This document shows positions 26,002 through 34,299 of a stretch of 48,531 bases of DNA, in pieces; the stretch's first letter is position 1, and each line of letters starts with the position of its first letter. Position numbers and translations under genes: made by a program. The stretch comes from Planctomycetota bacterium (GTDB taxonomy: Bacteria > Planctomycetota > SZUA-567): contig JAISJR010000070.1 of the NCBI GenBank assembly GCA_031261425.1, positions 1 through 48,531 on the forward strand, in the 5' to 3' direction. The notes beneath the pieces were generated by a model. That model ran no database searches, was not told the DNA's origin, and saw only the letters and a program-made list of their open reading frames with translations.

Positions 26002-29000
26002 TCACACTCCCACCTGCGGGCGGTTTTGCACGATGAAATACCGTCCGTCCGCCGTAATCGCGCCTTCGATGTCCTGCGCGCCGCCGCCGAGGTTTTCCAC
26101 CGCCGTCGCGATGGTCGCGATTTGGCGGCACAATTCGGCGCGGAAACCGGCGTCGGTCAATAATTTCTCATTGGTGTAATCGAGGATTTTTTCCACCGGC
26201 GGCTCGGCGAGAAAACTGTCGTAAAGTCCCGCGCCGGCGAAACCCGCCAAATCCTCGCCGTTGCTGTCGGAGCGGAAAATCACCGCCTTGTCGCTCGGAC
26301 TATACAGTCCCGCGCTCTTGCTCGGATACGACGCTTCCGTAATCCGCCCGTCTTTTTTATTGACGAAAAAACCGAACGCGCGTCCGGGAAAATTGCCGAC
26401 CAGCGTCTCGCCCAAGCCCAAAACCGCTTCGGCGAAAATTTCGTCGCGGTTGCCGGTTACCGGATTGACGGTATGAATGACGAAAGCGTAGGCGGCGTTG
26501 ACGACCTGCTGAATCAGGACCGCCATCTGCAAGGCGTCGTGCGGCATCCCGATTGACCGCCGCGACAAATACGCCCGCTCGTTCCATTGGCTTGCCCACA
26601 CTTTTTTAATCGCCTGCCACGCCAAATCCCAGTGAATTTCCGGCAATCCGCCCGCCGCGAGCGCCGCCGTCAATTCGTCTTTCAATGGCGGCGGCGGATA
26701 CAACCGTTGCGTCAAGGCGCGGAGCGTCGCGAGTTCTTTCGCCGGTTCGTTCTCGACGCGCGCCAGCGCGATTTTCATTTCTTTGCGCCAATTGTCGTTC
26801 AGCCGGTCGCCCAACACTTTTTCATACACGCCGAACGGCAACGCCACTGCCGCCGGCAAATGCATCCATTCCGGCAACTTGCCGCGCAGTAAATTTAAGT
26901 TGTTCGATTTGCCGCCCAAAATTTCGCGGGTGAATTCCGCCGCCCCGACGACCCATTTTTTCGCCGCGGTCGGCGACTTGAATTTCAGCGCGGCTTTCGC
27001 CGCGTTCGCCGCGACCGTTTTTTCCGCGTCGGCGGCGGTGAGCGTTGACGCGGCAAACGCCACCGCGCCCGCCGGCGTGGATTTCGCCGCGATAATTTCG
27101 CCGGACATTTTTTGCAATTTATCCCATTCGTCGTCCTCGAAACACGCGGCGAACAACAAGCCGAGATTGCGCGCGCGCACCGACAAATGCGCCACCAAAT
27201 CCGGCGCGACGCGCGTGACGATGCCGACGACGCCTTCCGGCGCGTCCTCGTCGCCCGCCGCCGCTTCGGTCAACAAAACGGTCGGCTCGGCGTAAATTTT
27301 TTCCATCACCGACCGCAAATTTTCCACCGGCGCCACGCGCCCGCGCACCGCCGCCGGACTGATAATTTGCCAGCCGCCAAGTCCCAAGGCGGCGCGCAAT
27401 TTTTTCACCGACAGGTGAATAACTTTCGCCAGCGGAAACCAATCGCTCCCGCGAATCACTTCTTCGACAAAAATTTTCCGCGCCCAATCCGCCACGCCGA
27501 AATTTTTGCCGAGATAATCGGCGGGCGCTTGCAACGCCGCGGCGATGGTCGCCGTTTCGTTCTGCACGACGCGCGCGACGCGGTCGGCGACGGCGAGCAT
27601 TTCCAACATTTTTTCCCGCGAAGACGCCGCCGGTTCGAGCCGCCGCCATTCGCTCCGGCACAGTTCAAGTTCCGGCGATTTCGCTAACAGTCCGCTGTTT
27701 TCGAGCGCCGCCGCAAACCACGGGATTAAGTCCCCGTCGGCTTTCAGATTTTCGTAAAGATTACGGAATTTGTCGCCGACCGCCGCGTCGAAATAAACCC
27801 AGTCCAAAATTTCCTCCGCGTCGCCGGCGCGTCCCGCGCGGTCGGCAATTTCCCGCCGCAAGGCGACGACTTCGCCCGCGGCAACGCCGCCCGCTTTTAG
27901 TTTGCCGTAGAGATGTTGTCCGTTGCCGCTCAACCGTCCGGCGACGCGGTCGCCGCACAATTCGAGTTCGGCGCCGCCGTGCACCGTCAACAAGACCTTT
28001 TCGTAATTACGTAAATCATTCAGCAAACCGTCGCGGCAATTCCCGTAATACTGCGGGTCGGTAACAATCGGGCGCTCAAAATTGCGCAGACGCTCGCGGG
28101 TGATGCCGGCTTTTTCGAGCGTGCCGTAGAACACGTTCAGGTCGCCGGCGCTCTCCATAAACGCGATGAAGGCGCGGCAGATAAAAATGTCGTCGGGCGT
28201 GGTGTTGTTGTGAAGTTTCTGATGCCACTCCTCGATGAAATGCCCGTGTTCCTCTTTCAAATGGTGGCGGTGCATAATGTTCAGGATTTCGTCGCGGATG
28301 CGCTGTCCCTGCCCGCCGTCGCCGCCGCGCCCGACGGTGCGGAGCATTTCCGTCAGCCAGACGCGATTGGCGGGATATTCGCGCCACAGTTGCGCGAACG
28401 TTTGCGTCAGCGCTTTTTGCGCGCCGGCGAGGTCGCGCGGCTTGGTGTTGTAGTTGCGTTGCCAGTCGAGTTGGCGAATGGCGCTGTAACGAAGCCAGAC
28501 GAAAATAATTTGCCACAATGACAAATCGCCGCCGGTTTTAAGAACGAGTTCGCGCGCCAATTGGCACCGATGCATCAGCGTCCAACTGCTTTTGCCGACT
28601 TCGGCGGCGATGATTTGCGCGGCGAGTTCCTGCCCTTTTTCCGATAACAGCGGCGCGTCGAGTTGGCGCGCGAACAGCGCGAGCGTCAAATCGTTGTTCT
28701 GATTTTTATGCCACAAATTTTCGTCGGGACTGAAAAGGATGTAGGCGATTTCCTCCGGCGCCTCGTCGTCGTCCGCGAAAAACAGGCGCAGAACGCTCAA
28801 TTTTTCGCGCTCGGCAAACGGCGTGCGCGCGGCGCGGGCGTCGTATTTGACCGTATCGGCGGGAAACGATTTTTCCGGCGGCATTTTCCAGCGCAAATGA
28901 AACCGGTCGGCGGCGCCCCAGTGGAGAACTAACGGCGCGGGGATGTTGGCGGCGAAAATAACTTCTTTGCCGCCGTCGGCGGCGCGGATGAGAACGGACA

Positions 29001-29520
29001 AATCGTAACCGCTGTCGAGCGTGAAATTCCGGCGCTCGTCGGTTTCAAGCGGCGGATACCAGCGAAGCAACGCGGCGGCGGGATTTTCGCGACCGGCGGT
29101 CGATTGCGGCAATTTCAGCGCGAAATCGTCGCGCCCGTTTTTCAGCCATCGGTCGGCGGCGGGGAAATAGAGGACAAATTCCAGCACCTGCCACGGCGAG
29201 GGAAACGGCAGTTCCAAAAAAATCTCCGAATTCTCTTCGGCGGCGGCGAGCGTGAACGGCGTGCGCACGGCGAGTTCGTCAAAGACCTCGGACGCGGGCG
29301 GACAGCAATCTTTCGGCGGTCGCGTCCACGCGCCGCCGGCGCGCCGCGCCAAGCCCCAGTGCAAATAACATTTTTCGGTCGCCGGCAAAACCAGATGTAG
29401 ATGCAATCGCTCGCCGGCGACTTCGCCGCTGACGACCAGCGGCGCCTGCGATTTATCTAAAACAAATTGTTGCGCGATTTTCGGCATCGGCGGCGCGGCG
29501 GACGCTGGGGCGGCGGACAT
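26002..29520 (-). CDS. Alpha-glucan water dikinase-like protein (GWD family)
   Basis: 1172 residues with the layout of glucan phosphorylating dikinases. The N-terminal half is beta-rich and carbohydrate-binding-like (YLHWGLARRAGGAWTRPP; FHLRWKMP). The swivelling phosphohistidine domain has DLVAHLSVRARNLGLLFAACF with the catalytic His near 778, the GWD-type context. The C-terminal PPDK-type ATP-grasp ends FRSDSNGEDLAGFAGAGLYDS and GGAQDIEGAITADGRYFIVQNRPQV. GWD transfers the beta-phosphate of ATP to glucosyl residues of starch and is best known from plants. With glgA present, a phosphorylated storage glucan is the natural inference. AGGAG precedes ATG 29520. Confidence 0.9.
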   Translation of the reverse strand: MSAAPASAAPPMPKIAQQFVLDKSQAPLVVSGEVAGERLHLHLVLPATEKCYLHWGLARRAGGAWTRPPKDCCPPASEVFDELAVRTPFTLAAAEENSEIFLELPFPSPWQVLEFVLYFPAADRWLKNGRDDFALKLPQSTAGRENPAAALLRWYPPLETDERRNFTLDSGYDLSVLIRAADGGKEVIFAANIPAPLVLHWGAADRFHLRWKMPPEKSFPADTVKYDARAARTPFAEREKLSVLRLFFADDDEAPEEIAYILFSPDENLWHKNQNNDLTLALFARQLDAPLLSEKGQELAAQIIAAEVGKSSWTLMHRCQLARELVLKTGGDLSLWQIIFVWLRYSAIRQLDWQRNYNTKPRDLAGAQKALTQTFAQLWREYPANRVWLTEMLRTVGRGGDGGQGQRIRDEILNIMHRHHLKEEHGHFIEEWHQKLHNNTTPDDIFICRAFIAFMESAGDLNVFYGTLEKAGITRERLRNFERPIVTDPQYYGNCRDGLLNDLRNYEKVLLTVHGGAELELCGDRVAGRLSGNGQHLYGKLKAGGVAAGEVVALRREIADRAGRAGDAEEILDWVYFDAAVGDKFRNLYENLKADGDLIPWFAAALENSGLLAKSPELELCRSEWRRLEPAASSREKMLEMLAVADRVARVVQNETATIAAALQAPADYLGKNFGVADWARKIFVEEVIRGSDWFPLAKVIHLSVKKLRAALGLGGWQIISPAAVRGRVAPVENLRSVMEKIYAEPTVLLTEAAAGDEDAPEGVVGIVTRVAPDLVAHLSVRARNLGLLFAACFEDDEWDKLQKMSGEIIAAKSTPAGAVAFAASTLTAADAEKTVAANAAKAALKFKSPTAAKKWVVGAAEFTREILGGKSNNLNLLRGKLPEWMHLPAAVALPFGVYEKVLGDRLNDNWRKEMKIALARVENEPAKELATLRALTQRLYPPPPLKDELTAALAAGGLPEIHWDLAWQAIKKVWASQWNERAYLSRRSIGMPHDALQMAVLIQQVVNAAYAFVIHTVNPVTGNRDEIFAEAVLGLGETLVGNFPGRAFGFFVNKKDGRITEASYPSKSAGLYSPSDKAVIFRSDSNGEDLAGFAGAGLYDSFLAEPPVEKILDYTNEKLLTDAGFRAELCRQIATIATAVENLGGGAQDIEGAITADGRYFIVQNRPQVGV

Positions 29521-29550
29521 AAGGCGAACTCCTGTGATTGGCGGCGACGA

Positions 29551-29673
29551 AATAATTACGAATTACGAATTACGAATTAAAAATGGTGGAGTTTGATTTT
29601 CAGATTCGCTTCGCGCAATTTTGATAATTATTCCTCATAATTGTTAATTGTTAATTTTCAATTGTTAATTCTT
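29551..29673. repeat. Family A snapback element (GAATTAC arms)
   Basis: GAATTAC heptads on the left, core GGTGGAGTTTGATTTT...TTCGCTTCGCGC, AATTGTT heptads on the right that run into the 3' end of the downstream dehydratase gene (IKN and stop). Confidence 0.88.
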
Positions 29674-30531
29674 AATCGCTCCCTTAAACGCTTCCGGCAA
29701 ACTTGCCACGATGTCGCCGGCGATGACGCTGTAATTGCCTAATTTTTCCACCGCGAAATCGGACGCCCAGCCGTGCAGATACGCGCCCGCCGTGGCGGCG
29801 GACAGCGGGTCGCTTTTCTGCGCGATTAACGCCGCGACGACGCCGGCTAACACCGCGTCCGCGCCGACGGTGAACATTCCGCTTTTACCGGTGGGATTGT
29901 CGATAATCCGCCCGCCGTCGGTTACCCTAATCGCGCGCCCGATAAGCGCGATAATCGTCCGGGTGCTTTGCGCGTAGCGCAGGGCGTAGTCGGTCGGCGA
30001 GGTCTTTTCGTCGTCGTTCAGCAAATACTCGATTTCCGTCGCGTTGGCGACAATCACCGTCGGCGCGGCGCGGTCGGCGAACAACCGCCGCTCGGTGGAA
30101 ACCGCGCGCAACGCCGAGCCGCCGACGATGAGCGGCAACGGCGTCGCGCGGATTAACAGGCGCAATAATTCGCCGCTTTCGCCGGACGACGGCAAGCCGA
30201 AGCCCAGAACGACGCAAGAATACTCCTGCGCGACTTCCAACAGGTCGTCGCGCGCCGCCAGCGTGAACGCGCCGCCCCTGTTTTCCGGCAAGTGCAAAAT
30301 GGCGACTTCGGGAGACACCGCCCGCGCCGCGTTGGCGCGCTCCGCCGACGTAACGCGCGTAACGCTTCCCGCGCCGCTCCGCAACGCCGCGAGCGCAATC
30401 AACATTCCCACGCCGTAACTGCTGGTGCCGTCGCCGATGACCAACACCGAGCCGAAGTCCTGCTCGCTGTCCGCCGGCGGTCGCGGCGGCAACGAAAATT
30501 TAAGCGTCTTCGCGGGATAGACGGGCGGCAT
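29665..30531 (-). CDS. nnrD: ADP/ATP-dependent NAD(P)H-hydrate dehydratase (YjeF C-terminal/NnrD family)
   Basis: Repairs hydrated NAD(P)H. The 288 residues match a stand-alone ribokinase-like NnrD domain. Seen are GSVLVIGDGTSSYGVGMLIALAALRSGAGSVT, the NATEIEYLL motif and the C-terminal GMFTVGADAVLAGVVAALIAQ, in which the usual GxGD becomes GAD. Start ATG 30531 (MPPVYPAK) has AAAGGGA at the right distance; an ATG 11 codons upstream (30564) is possible. The epimerase half is not fused. Confidence 0.85.
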   Translation of the reverse strand: MPPVYPAKTLKFSLPPRPPADSEQDFGSVLVIGDGTSSYGVGMLIALAALRSGAGSVTRVTSAERANAARAVSPEVAILHLPENRGGAFTLAARDDLLEVAQEYSCVVLGFGLPSSGESGELLRLLIRATPLPLIVGGSALRAVSTERRLFADRAAPTVIVANATEIEYLLNDDEKTSPTDYALRYAQSTRTIIALIGRAIRVTDGGRIIDNPTGKSGMFTVGADAVLAGVVAALIAQKSDPLSAATAGAYLHGWASDFAVEKLGNYSVIAGDIVASLPEAFKGAIKN

Positions 30532-30940
30532 AGATTTCCCTTTCGCGTTGGTTTTAGAGCGCAATTAACAATTAACAATTAACAATTCACAATTAACAAT
30601 TTTGGAGTTTGTATAATAAAATTCGCTTCGCGTCATTTTGATAATTACTCCTTAACTCACGTTACGCGCCAAAAAAGAGAAGCCACGAATGAACACGAAA
30701 AGAACTTAACACGAATTTTCACGAATTAGACGAATTAACACGAAACCGAGTGAAGCGAAGGTTAGTGTGCTGTCCAATTTTTTTTGTCCGTTTTCCGGCT
30801 CTTTATTATTTCGTGTAATTCGTGTAATTCGTGGACAATAAATCTCTCTTTTTTATTCGTAAAAATTCGCGTCTTTTCGTTGACCGCGTAACACGAGTTA
30901 CTCCTTAATTGTTAATTGTTAATTTTTAATTGTTAATTGT
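30532..30940. repeat. Gap with family A element interrupted by family C element
   Basis: No gene. A family A element begins at about 30566 (ATTAACA heptads; TTTGGAGTTTG; TTCGCTTCGCG; ACTCCTTAA). At about 30665-30897 a family C element is inserted, built of ACGAATTA/CGTGTAATT 9-bp units, and the sequence ACTCCTTAA recurs at 30901 before the right-hand AATTGTT arm resumes. The arm provides the end of ribF (TINN and stop). Confidence 0.85.
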
Positions 30941-31840
30941 TTTTCGCGCTTCCTCGACATCGGCGGCAATGCGGCGGCGCAATTCCGTCTCGTCGGCGAA
31001 TTGTCGTTCGCCGCGAATTTGCCGGATAAAGCGCACGGCGATTTCCTGCCCGTATAAATCAATATCGACATCGAGCAAATGCGCTTCGACCAAAATCTCG
31101 CCGTCGCCGCCGTAAGTCGGACGCCGTCCCAAATACACCGCCGCCGGATAAGACGCCCCCGCCGCTTCGACCCGCGCCGCGTAACTGCCGTTCGGTAACG
31201 GCACGCGCGCCGCCAAATTCGCCGTCGGAAATCCCAACGTCCGCCCGACTTGCCGTCCTTTAATCACCGCGCCCGCGAGCGTGAAATCGCGCCCCAACAT
31301 TATTTTCGCTTCCGCCAAATTGCCGGTCGCGAGCGTCCGCCGAATCCGCGAACTGGAAATCCGCTCGCCGCGATAAATCACCGGCGGCAAGACCTCCAAA
31401 TGCGGAGCGTCGCCGACCAACCGCCGCAATTCCATTACGTCGCCGGAACGTCCGCTCCCGAAGCGCCAGCCCGCGCCCACCGTCAAACCGCGCAACCGCG
31501 GAAATTCGGCGCGTAAAAAATCGACGAATTCCGCCGCCGACCAACGGCTTATTTCCGGCGTAAAATTCACCACCGCGCAACCGCCGATTCCCAATTCCTC
31601 AAACAGCCGCAAGCGTTGCGTCAGCGTGGTCAACAGGGTTAGCGGTTCGTTCGGCAACAAGACGGCGCGCGGGTGCGGGTCGAACGTCAGCGTAACCGCG
31701 GCGGCGGAGCGGCTCGCCGCGAGTTCCCGCGCGCGCGCGAGCAACGCCTGATGCCCGCAGTGCGCGCCGTCAAACACGCCGCACGCCAACACTAACGGCG
31801 AAGAAAAAACGTCGGGAATAAACGAGTGAAAAGCCAGCAT
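30926..31840 (-). CDS. ribF: Bifunctional riboflavin kinase / FAD synthetase
   Basis: Converts riboflavin to FMN and FAD. The 304 residues carry the nucleotidyltransferase motif LACGVFDGAHCGHQALL near residue 18, TLTFDPHPR, the SSSRIRR motif and the C-terminal flavokinase domain KGRQVGRTLGFPTANL. Length is typical. ATG 31840 fits the family start although no clear ribosome binding site precedes it. The final residues KTINN and the stop are read from the arm of the family A element. Confidence 0.95.
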   Translation of the reverse strand: MLAFHSFIPDVFSSPLVLACGVFDGAHCGHQALLARARELAASRSAAAVTLTFDPHPRAVLLPNEPLTLLTTLTQRLRLFEELGIGGCAVVNFTPEISRWSAAEFVDFLRAEFPRLRGLTVGAGWRFGSGRSGDVMELRRLVGDAPHLEVLPPVIYRGERISSSRIRRTLATGNLAEAKIMLGRDFTLAGAVIKGRQVGRTLGFPTANLAARVPLPNGSYAARVEAAGASYPAAVYLGRRPTYGGDGEILVEAHLLDVDIDLYGQEIAVRFIRQIRGERQFADETELRRRIAADVEEARKTINN

Positions 31841-31999
31841 CGGACAGTCGGCGGTCGGGACAAAAATTTGTGCAAGCGTAACCGCCGCGCGACCGGCGAC
31901 AAGACGTTGCGCGGCGGCGCGGCATAGCGATTTTCGCGGCGGGAATTATATTGTGCAATTTATTATCTCTATTTCCTAACTTCTTTTTGGGGTGGCTGG

Positions 32000-32088
32000 C
32001 AAGTGAACAGTGAGTAATGGGCAGTTGTGGAGTTTTTATTTTCAAATTCGCAAGCGCCCTCTGCCCACTGTCCACTGACCACTATCAA
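32000..32088. repeat. Diverged family A element (CAGTGAG arms)
   Basis: Arms AGTGAACAGTGAGTAATGGGCAGT and complementary ACTGTCCACTGACCACT, core TGTGGAGTTTTTATTTT and TTCGCAAGCGCC, a variant of the mini-hairpin. It lies between the divergent ribF and tsaD. The 31841-31999 stretch shows nothing recognised. Confidence 0.75.
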
Positions 32089-32096
32089 TTTCGCCG

Positions 32097-33107
32097 ATGC
32101 TCATTCTCGCCATCGAATCTTCTTGCGACGAAACCGCCGTCGCCGTCGTCAACGACCGCCGCGAAGTGTCGGCGAATCTCGTCGCCAGCCAGATTGATTT
32201 ACACCGGCAGTTCGGCGGCGTGGTGCCGGAAGTCGCCGCCCGCGCTCACCTCGAAGTCATCCTGCCGCTAATTGCACAGGCGTTGACCGACGCCGGCATA
32301 GCGCCGTCCGACCTCGACGCGATTGCCGTAACGCACCGCCCCGGTCTTATCGGCGCGTTGCTCATCGGCGTTACCGCCGCGAAAACGTTGTCTTGGACGT
32401 GGAATAAACCGCTCATCGGCGTCAATCATCTCGAAGCGCACCTCGCCGCCGCGACCTTCGCGTTTCCTGAAATTACTTACCCCTACGTCGCGCTGATTGC
32501 GTCCGGCGGACATACCGACCTGTTTCACGTGCCGGCGGTCGGCGTCTATGAAAAAATCGGCGGGACGCTCGACGACGCCGCCGGCGAAGCGTTCGACAAA
32601 GCGGCGAAAATTTTAGGGCTCGGCTTCCCCGGCGGTCCGGCGATTGCCGCCGCCGCCGAGCGCGGCAATCCCGCCGCTTTCAACTGGCGCGACGCCTGTC
32701 TGCCGCGCAAAAATCCGCGCGATTTTTCCTTCTCCGGCATCAAGACCGGCGTGCTTTACGCGGCGCGAGGGTTGGCGGGACGCCGCGGCGAATTGTTGCT
32801 TGACGAACAAGGCGTCGCCGACGCCGCCGCCAGTTTTCAAGCCGCGGCGGTGCGCGCGCTCGTCAAACGCACGGTCGGCGCGGCGCGCGAAAAAGGCGTG
32901 CGCTGGCTCGCCGTCGGCGGCGGCGTGGCGGCGAATAAAGCGTTGCGGGAAGCCATCAAAGCGGCGGCGGCGAAAATTCACTGTCAGACCGCCATTCCGC
33001 CGTTCCACCTCTGCACCGACAACGCGGTGATGATTGCGGCGCGGGGGCTGGAAATGTTCGCCGCCGGCGAGTTCGCCGACCTGACGCTCGACGCGGCGGC
33101 GCGGTGA
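32097..33107 (+). CDS. tsaD: tRNA N6-adenosine threonylcarbamoyltransferase TsaD
   Basis: Catalytic subunit for t6A37 modification of ANN-decoding tRNAs. The 336-residue protein is canonical: MLILAIESSCDETAVAVV at the N-terminus, metal ligands H111 and H115 in HLEAH, LIASGGHTDLFH, GGTLDDAAGEAFDKAAK, and FSFSGIKTGVLY. The start at 32097 gives the exact family N-terminus; there is no evident Shine-Dalgarno. The partners tsaB, tsaC and tsaE are not in the window. Confidence 0.97.
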   Translation: MLILAIESSCDETAVAVVNDRREVSANLVASQIDLHRQFGGVVPEVAARAHLEVILPLIAQALTDAGIAPSDLDAIAVTHRPGLIGALLIGVTAAKTLSWTWNKPLIGVNHLEAHLAAATFAFPEITYPYVALIASGGHTDLFHVPAVGVYEKIGGTLDDAAGEAFDKAAKILGLGFPGGPAIAAAAERGNPAAFNWRDACLPRKNPRDFSFSGIKTGVLYAARGLAGRRGELLLDEQGVADAAASFQAAAVRALVKRTVGAAREKGVRWLAVGGGVAANKALREAIKAAAAKIHCQTAIPPFHLCTDNAVMIAARGLEMFAAGEFADLTLDAAAR

Positions 33108-33111
33108 AGAG

Positions 33112-33226
33112 CAATTAACAATTCACAATTCACAATTAACAATTGAGAGGAGTAATTATCAAAATGACGCGAAGCGAATTTTATTATCAAACTCCAAAAT
33201 TGTTAATTGTTAATTGTTAATTGCTC
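33112..33226. repeat. Family A snapback element (ATTAACA/ATTCACA arms)
   Basis: Arms of ATTCACA/ATTAACA and complementary AATTGTT; core GAGGAGTAATTATC...GACGCGAAGCGAA...ATCAAACTCC. It follows the tsaD stop by about five bases. Confidence 0.88.
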
Positions 33227-33325
33227 TCCCTCCCAACTTCATTCAGAAAAACGCCGCCAAATTCTCCCGACCACGAAAGGGTTCAGCGCGATTCCGCAAT
33301 TGATTAGCGTCAGGAAAGGAATCGT

Positions 33326-34183
33326 ATGAATCGGCTTTTACCGTTATTGTTGCTGTTCTCGTTGACCTCCGGCGCCGTTTTCGGCGACACCAATCCGCGC
33401 TCGACGCCGGCGGTGCCGAAGACGCTCGCGGCGCTCCAAACGCAAACCGGCAAGCAGTTTTTTGTCGCCCAGCGCGGCGCGCTCCTCATCGCCGCCGATT
33501 TGCCGCGCCAGCAATTCGACTACGTCGTCAACGGCATAGTCGCCTGTTGCCAAAAAGCGCTCGAACGCGAGTTTTTCACCACGCGGCTGACGCAACCGGT
33601 GACGATTTACATTTTTCAAAACAAAGAAAGTTACGCGCGCGGACTGAAAAAATTTTTCCTGCTCGACCCGATTAGCCCTTACGGACATTACGGACATCGC
33701 CAGCGCTACATCGTCATCAACTATCAAACCGGACCGGGGACGCTCGTCCACGAATTGACGCACGCGCTGATGGCGGCGGATTTCCCCGACGCGCCGATTT
33801 GGATTTCCGAGGGGATGGCAAGTTTATACGAACAGTGCCGCGTCGAGGACGAGGGGTTGCTCGGCGAAGCCAACTGGCGCTTGCCGGAATTGCAGAAAGC
33901 GCTGAGCGACGGGAAAACCGTGCCGCTGGAAAAGTTATTCGGGAGCGACGCGCAAAATTTCCGGCTGATGGACGAGAGTTTGCACTACGCGCAGAGCCGT
34001 TATTTTTGCCTATATTTGCAAGAAATCGGCAAGTTGCGCGCCGTGTATCAGACCTTCCGCGACAACGTAACCTACGACCGTTTCGGCGTGAAATCGGTGG
34101 AAATGGTTTTGCAGAAAACGTTGCCGGAAATCGAACGCGACTGGTTGGAATGGGTGGCGCGACAGCGGTGGAGCAAGAAGTAG
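33326..34183 (+). CDS. Secreted HExxH metallopeptidase-like protein (gluzincin type)
   Basis: 285 residues with a signal peptide (MNRLLPLLLLFSLTSGAVFG). A zinc site is visible: HELTH at 142-146 and a downstream Glu at 162 in WISEGMASLYEQ, the spacing of gluzincin-type peptidases. The plan (short secreted domain, VTIYIFQNKESY before the zinc helix, ISEGxA after it) resembles the DUF1570-type proteins common in Planctomycetes. Substrate unknown. GGAAAGGAATC precedes the ATG at good spacing. Its TAG stop (34181-34183) is the first codon of a repeat arm. Confidence 0.82.
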   Translation: MNRLLPLLLLFSLTSGAVFGDTNPRSTPAVPKTLAALQTQTGKQFFVAQRGALLIAADLPRQQFDYVVNGIVACCQKALEREFFTTRLTQPVTIYIFQNKESYARGLKKFFLLDPISPYGHYGHRQRYIVINYQTGPGTLVHELTHALMAADFPDAPIWISEGMASLYEQCRVEDEGLLGEANWRLPELQKALSDGKTVPLEKLFGSDAQNFRLMDESLHYAQSRYFCLYLQEIGKLRAVYQTFRDNVTYDRFGVKSVEMVLQKTLPEIERDWLEWVARQRWSKK

Positions 34184-34299
34184 AGTTGAGAGTTTAGAGT
34201 TGAGAGTTCAGAGTTGAGAGTTGAGAGAGTGGAGTTTTATTTTTAAGATGCGCGAAGCGCGACCACTGCTCAACTCTAAACTCTAAACTTTCAACTCTA
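34183..34299. repeat. Family A snapback element between two convergent genes
   Basis: AGAGTTG/AGAGTTT heptads, core GTGGAGTTTTATTTTTAAG and TGCGCGAAGCGCGACCACTGC, complementary arm. The peptidase gene stops at TAG in the left arm and cheA stops at TAG in the right arm (34297-34299). Confidence 0.9.

Noticed and set aside
30665-30897. A gene or small RNA inside the family C element
   Set aside because: The sequence is explained by 9-bp units and inverted ends shared with two other gaps; no reading frame or promoter-terminator pair is visible.
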